A DNA stretch of 64,000 nt, from NCBI GenBank assembly GCA_963756525.1, contig CAVWNR010000001.1:1426001-1490000 (forward strand). Reading direction: 5' to 3'. The position numbers and the translations under genes were made by a program. Position 1 is the first letter of the stretch, and every line of letters begins with the position of its first letter. This document shows positions 61,209 through 64,000 of the stretch, piece by piece. A model generated the notes under the pieces. That model had not been told where the DNA came from, did not search any database, and worked only from the letters and a program-made list of their open reading frames with translations. Source of the DNA: CAVWNR01 sp963756525 (GTDB taxonomy: Bacteria > Actinomycetota > Actinomycetes > Mycobacteriales > Jatrophihabitantaceae).

Positions 61209-62060
61209 TCAGCTGGTCGCGGCGAGCAGCTGCTCGGTGGCCGCCCAGAGTTGCGCGGCGAGCTGGACGTCCCGGCCGGCCGGGCTGGAGCCGGTCTGCT
61301 TGCCGTTCTTCAAGTACGCGCCGCTCACCCCGGCCAGCGCCCGGTCGGTGGCCGCCTGCGCGATCCCGGCGGCGGCCTTGGCCGGGCTGGTCATCAAGGG
61401 CCACATCAACCCGCCGAGCAGCCGGTAGCCCAGCGCCATGTCCTGACCGATGTTCGTGCCCCGCACGAACCCCGGATCGACGCAATTGACCGTCACCCCG
61501 GATCCGGCCAGCCGCCGGGCCAGCTCACAGCTGAACAGCACCAACGCCAACTTCGAATTGTTATACGCCCGCTGCCCGCTAAACCGCGCCCGGCCCTGCA
61601 AATCATCCAAGTCGATCCGGCCAGCACGATGCCCACCGGAGGCGACATTGAGCACCCGCGACGGCGCCGATGCCCGCAGCAGATCCACCACCGAGGTGGT
61701 CAGCACAAACGGCGCCAGATAGTTCACCGCGAAGGTCATCTCAAACCCGTCCACACTCTCGCGCTGCACCCCGGTGTCGATCCCCGCATTGTTGATCAAC
61801 ACATCGAGTCGGCCAAACCGGTCGCGGACCTCCCCGGCCGCCCTACGCACCTGCGCCAGCGAGGACAGGTCGGCGACCAGCGGATGCACCCGCTCGGCCA
61901 GCTCACCACCCATCGCCTGGCGAACCGCCGCCGCCCGCGCCGCATCCCGCCCACCCAGAATCACCCGCGCCCCGCCCGCCGCCAACAACGCCGCCGTCTT
62001 GGCCCCAATCCCCGACGTCGCGCCGGTCACCAACACCACCGCGCCGGTCAACTCAGCCAT
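61209..62060 (-). CDS. Short-chain dehydrogenase/reductase (retinol-dehydrogenase-like)
   Basis: 283 residues from ATG 62060, GGAGGG upstream. Cofactor motif VVLVTGATSGIGAKTAALLA (TGxxxGIG), acidic turn LGGRD, ADLSSLAQVR, LDVLINNAGI (NNAG), catalytic Ser in VLNVASGGHRAG and Y-x3-K as AYNNSKLALVLFSCELARRL, then VNCVDPGFVRGTNIG. The C-terminus resembles the WWOX/retinol dehydrogenase branch. NAD(P)-dependent oxidation or reduction of an unknown lipid or alcohol. Confidence 0.92.
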   Translation of the reverse strand: MAELTGAVVLVTGATSGIGAKTAALLAAGGARVILGGRDAARAAAVRQAMGGELAERVHPLVADLSSLAQVRRAAGEVRDRFGRLDVLINNAGIDTGVQRESVDGFEMTFAVNYLAPFVLTTSVVDLLRASAPSRVLNVASGGHRAGRIDLDDLQGRARFSGQRAYNNSKLALVLFSCELARRLAGSGVTVNCVDPGFVRGTNIGQDMALGYRLLGGLMWPLMTSPAKAAAGIAQAATDRALAGVSGAYLKNGKQTGSSPAGRDVQLAAQLWAATEQLLAATS

Positions 62061-62837
62061 CACACCCTCCCGCCGTGCGCACGCCTACCGGTTCAGCACA
62101 ACCAGCGCCACCCGCGGCACGGACAACGCGAACCTTGCCCCTCGACCACCGCGGCACCCGCCAATCCGCGGAACACCCCCCAGGGACCGGGCGACATTCA
62201 ACTCGCCACCCACAGTGGATCCTCGGGCGACGGTTCTCACCCCGACCCAGCCCCGTCCTCACCGCCCAATACCCCTAAACACAACCACGGCCACCCCCAC
62301 CCATCCCGCCACGACTACGCAACGGTACCCAGTCCAAAGCCTGAGAACCCATCCGCGGAGCGGCGGATCCGGTAGATCAAAATAGCCGCTCGCAGCTCTC
62401 GGGCACCTGCGATCGCCGGCCGCCGGACCCGTCGACCGGGCCGAGATTCGTCGACTCAATGTGCACCGAAATTGCAATGACGTGTATGCACACCTGGAGC
62501 ATTCGCGGCGGTTGATAATTGTCCCGTGGATTTGACGTCGGTGCGGAAGAGTGTTTGCGCCGCGAAGGATCCGCATCGTTTCAACTGGGCGCGGCGGTGC
62601 TTGCGGCCTTGGCCGCTAGCAAATGTAGGGGATGCGAACTCGTTGCAATTGGTGATCTCCCGGGCTGGTTCGTAGCTGATCAGTACCACGAATTGTGGGA
62701 AATGCGCCGCCGTCAAGTGATCGAGAAGCCGGTGGCCGCGCCTTGGCTCACGGGCGCCGTGGTTGATGCCGGCGGCCGGGGCGACGGTGGGCTTCGCGGG
62801 CGATCATGGGGCGCCAGAGGAGTCAGGTATGGCCGAG
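62061..62837. other. Intergenic region up to the IS3 element, no gene supported
   Basis: About 780 bases, lower GC toward the right; no frame with family resemblance. Probably the host sequence next to the IS3 insertion. Confidence 0.35.
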
Positions 62838-62879
62838 TGAATCGCCCCGGCAAGTCCGGAGACCGGACTTTGATGATGA

Positions 62880-63794
62880 TTACGCTACTCGATTACCGCC
62901 GCGGCCGCAATAGTAGATAGCCTCCAATTTCGTAGGCGGCATATCACCGCAGTATTCGTAGAGTCGCTGGTTATTGAACCAATCGACGTAGGTAGCGGTC
63001 TCGGCAGACACGTGGGCTGCGTTACGCCATGGCCGCCGCGGTTTGATCAGTTCGGTCTTGTACAGGCCATTGATAGATTCCGCGAGACAATTGTCATGGG
63101 CGTCACCGACGACCCCGATCGACGGGTCGATACCCTCTTCGAGCAGCCGCTCGGTAAAACGCACCGAGGTATACTGGCTGCCCGCGTCATTATGATGAAT
63201 TAAACCCGTCAAGTCCTTGACACCTTCTCGTTTCCGGGTGAAGATTGCCTGGTCGTTCGCAGCGAGAACGAGGTCCGTGGTCATGGACGTCGACACTTTC
63301 CAGCCAAGAATGCGCCGGGCATAGGCGTCGATGACGAACGCGACGTACACCCAGCCGGCTAGCGTCGAGACGTAGGTGAAGTCCGCTACCCACAACCGGT
63401 TCGGTGCGCTGGGCGCGAAGTTTCGCCGCACCAGGTCGGTGGCCCTGGCCGCGGCCGGATCCGGGATGGTGGTGCGCTTGGCCTTCCCCCGCAGGACGCC
63501 GACCAGGCCAAGCTCGCGCATCAGCCGCTCCACGGTGCACCGAGCCACCTCGTGGCCGGCCTGGCGAAGATGCAGCCACATCTTCCGTGCCCCGTAACAG
63601 CAGTAGTTCTCGTCGTAGCCAGCGACGATCAACTGCTTCAGCCTCTCGTCACGGCGCCGCCGCGCAGACAGGCCACGGCCACGCGCCTCGTAGTAGGTGG
63701 ACGGGGCGAATTTGCAACCCAGTTCGCTGAGCTGGGCACGGATCGGCTCGACCCCGAACCTGTCCTTATGCTGGTCGATGAATTTGACGATCAG
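62880..63794 (-). CDS. IS3-family transposase OrfB (DDE integrase), made by -1 frameshift
   Basis: About 305 codons from the overlap with OrfA. N-terminal HTH_21: LIVKFIDQHKDRFGVEPIRA, CKFAPSTYYEARGRG, NYCCYGARKMWLHLRQAGHE. The rve domain has LWVADFTYVSTLAGWVYVAF (first Asp), LIHHNDAGSQYTSVRFTERL (second Asp), GDAHDNCLAESINGLYKTEL (Glu). The catalytic set is complete. There is no proper start codon before residue 1; the frame is -1 to OrfA, and TTTTC (63828-63824) in OrfA's end is a plausible slip site. Confidence 0.88.
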   Translation of the reverse strand: MIVKFIDQHKDRFGVEPIRAQLSELGCKFAPSTYYEARGRGLSARRRRDERLKQLIVAGYDENYCCYGARKMWLHLRQAGHEVARCTVERLMRELGLVGVLRGKAKRTTIPDPAAARATDLVRRNFAPSAPNRLWVADFTYVSTLAGWVYVAFVIDAYARRILGWKVSTSMTTDLVLAANDQAIFTRKREGVKDLTGLIHHNDAGSQYTSVRFTERLLEEGIDPSIGVVGDAHDNCLAESINGLYKTELIKPRRPWRNAAHVSAETATYVDWFNNQRLYEYCGDMPPTKLEAIYYCGRGGNRVA

Positions 63795-64000
63795 CGCTGT
63801 GGACGGTCGAGCTCCGCCGCGAAGAAAACAGACGCTGCCTTCAAAATCTCATTGGCTCGGCGCAGCTCCCGATTCTCCGCGCGCAGCTTACGCAGATCAG
63901 CCGAATCCTGACTCGTCACGCCTGGCCAGCTACCCGAATTCACCTCGGCCTGCCGCACCCACTTGCGTAGTGTCTCCGCCGAACCAATTCCGAGCTTCTT
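63791..64000 (-). CDS. IS3-family transposase OrfA, 5' end outside window
   Basis: The last 69 codons are visible: KKLGIGSAETLRKWVRQAEV, LRKLRAENRELRRANEILKA, ASVFFAAELDRPQR and a stop at 63791-63793. The HTH_Tnp_1 end and leucine-zipper helix are typical of OrfA, which binds the ends and supplies the N-terminus of the OrfAB fusion transposase. Confidence 0.85.
   Translation of the reverse strand, partial: KKLGIGSAETLRKWVRQAEVNSGSWPGVTSQDSADLRKLRAENRELRRANEILKAASVFFAAELDRPQR

Larger units (their letters stand above)
62838..64000 (-). mobile_element. IS3-family insertion sequence, runs off the right edge
   Basis: The terminal sequence TGAATCGCCCCGGCAAGTCC-type (62838-62863) is followed by a perfect hairpin AAGTCCGG-AGA-CCGGACTT (62852-62870). 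OrfA and OrfB lie on the minus strand, with OrfB in the -1 frame. The far end is outside the window. Confidence 0.8.

Noticed and set aside
60639..62375. 578-codon open frame on the plus strand
   Set aside because: Antisense to the DUF1801-like and SDR genes; Pro/Arg/His-rich with no recognisable motif.
1..64000. CRISPR array
   Set aside because: No regularly spaced repeat of 25-40 bases was seen; the only tandem repeat is the 31-bp duplication at 41678.

Overview
The window is high-GC DNA from an actinobacterium. The evidence is the codon bias, frequent GTG starts, ATGA/GTGA stop-start overlaps, several TetR regulators, a deazaflavin (F420)-type oxidoreductase, an ECF41-type sigma factor, and IS110, IS5, IS630 and IS3 elements of actinobacterial type. 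The genus cannot be fixed from the sequence. I noticed no rRNA, tRNA or CRISPR array. Most of the window is accessory DNA: intact small operons lie among mobile elements and many broken genes.

Layout. 1-5.4 kb: an intact catabolic operon (GntR regulator, amino-acid-type ABC importer, sarcosine/N-methyl-amino-acid oxidase-like flavoprotein) divergent from a haloacid-dehalogenase-type gene. 5.7-11.5 kb: a HigB/XRE-type toxin-antitoxin pair with a frameshifted toxin, a lone tyrosine recombinase, and an operon of two tyrosine recombinases plus a small HTH gene bounded by a 13-bp inverted repeat. 11.7-18.4 kb: a two-DTGA aspartyl-protease-like lipoprotein, an IS5 ruin, small genes and an ABC exporter. 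19.1-22.8 kb: a likely defence cluster made of an AbiEii-type nucleotidyltransferase, its HTH partner, and a TOTE-type primase-helicase. 23.5-27.8 kb: two related IS110 elements whose leaders share a structured region with compensatory base changes (candidate bridge RNAs), with broken genes between them.

28-44 kb: a two-component system with a tandem-duplicated sensor kinase, then TetR-controlled cassettes with readable operators, a methyltransferase, GNAT enzymes, and numerous frameshifted small genes. 44.7-51.4 kb: the most striking structure. An old trio of tyrosine recombinases (a RIT element) is interrupted by a second complete RIT element of about 3.55 kb. The inner element has 105-bp terminal inverted repeats (one mismatch) and a 5-bp target duplication, so one RIT element has landed inside the middle recombinase gene of another.

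51.6-64 kb: SnoaL/NTF2 proteins, a DUF2975-HTH-CPBP membrane cassette, an ECF41 sigma factor sharing interleaved promoters with an F420-type oxidoreductase, a short NarL-type two-component pair, DUF1801 proteins, a short-chain dehydrogenase, and an IS3 element running off the right edge.

Caution: many accessory genes differ from their intact form by single-base indels, often in G/C runs. The sequence alone cannot tell real decay from assembly error. Family names come from recalled sequence patterns; no database search was run.
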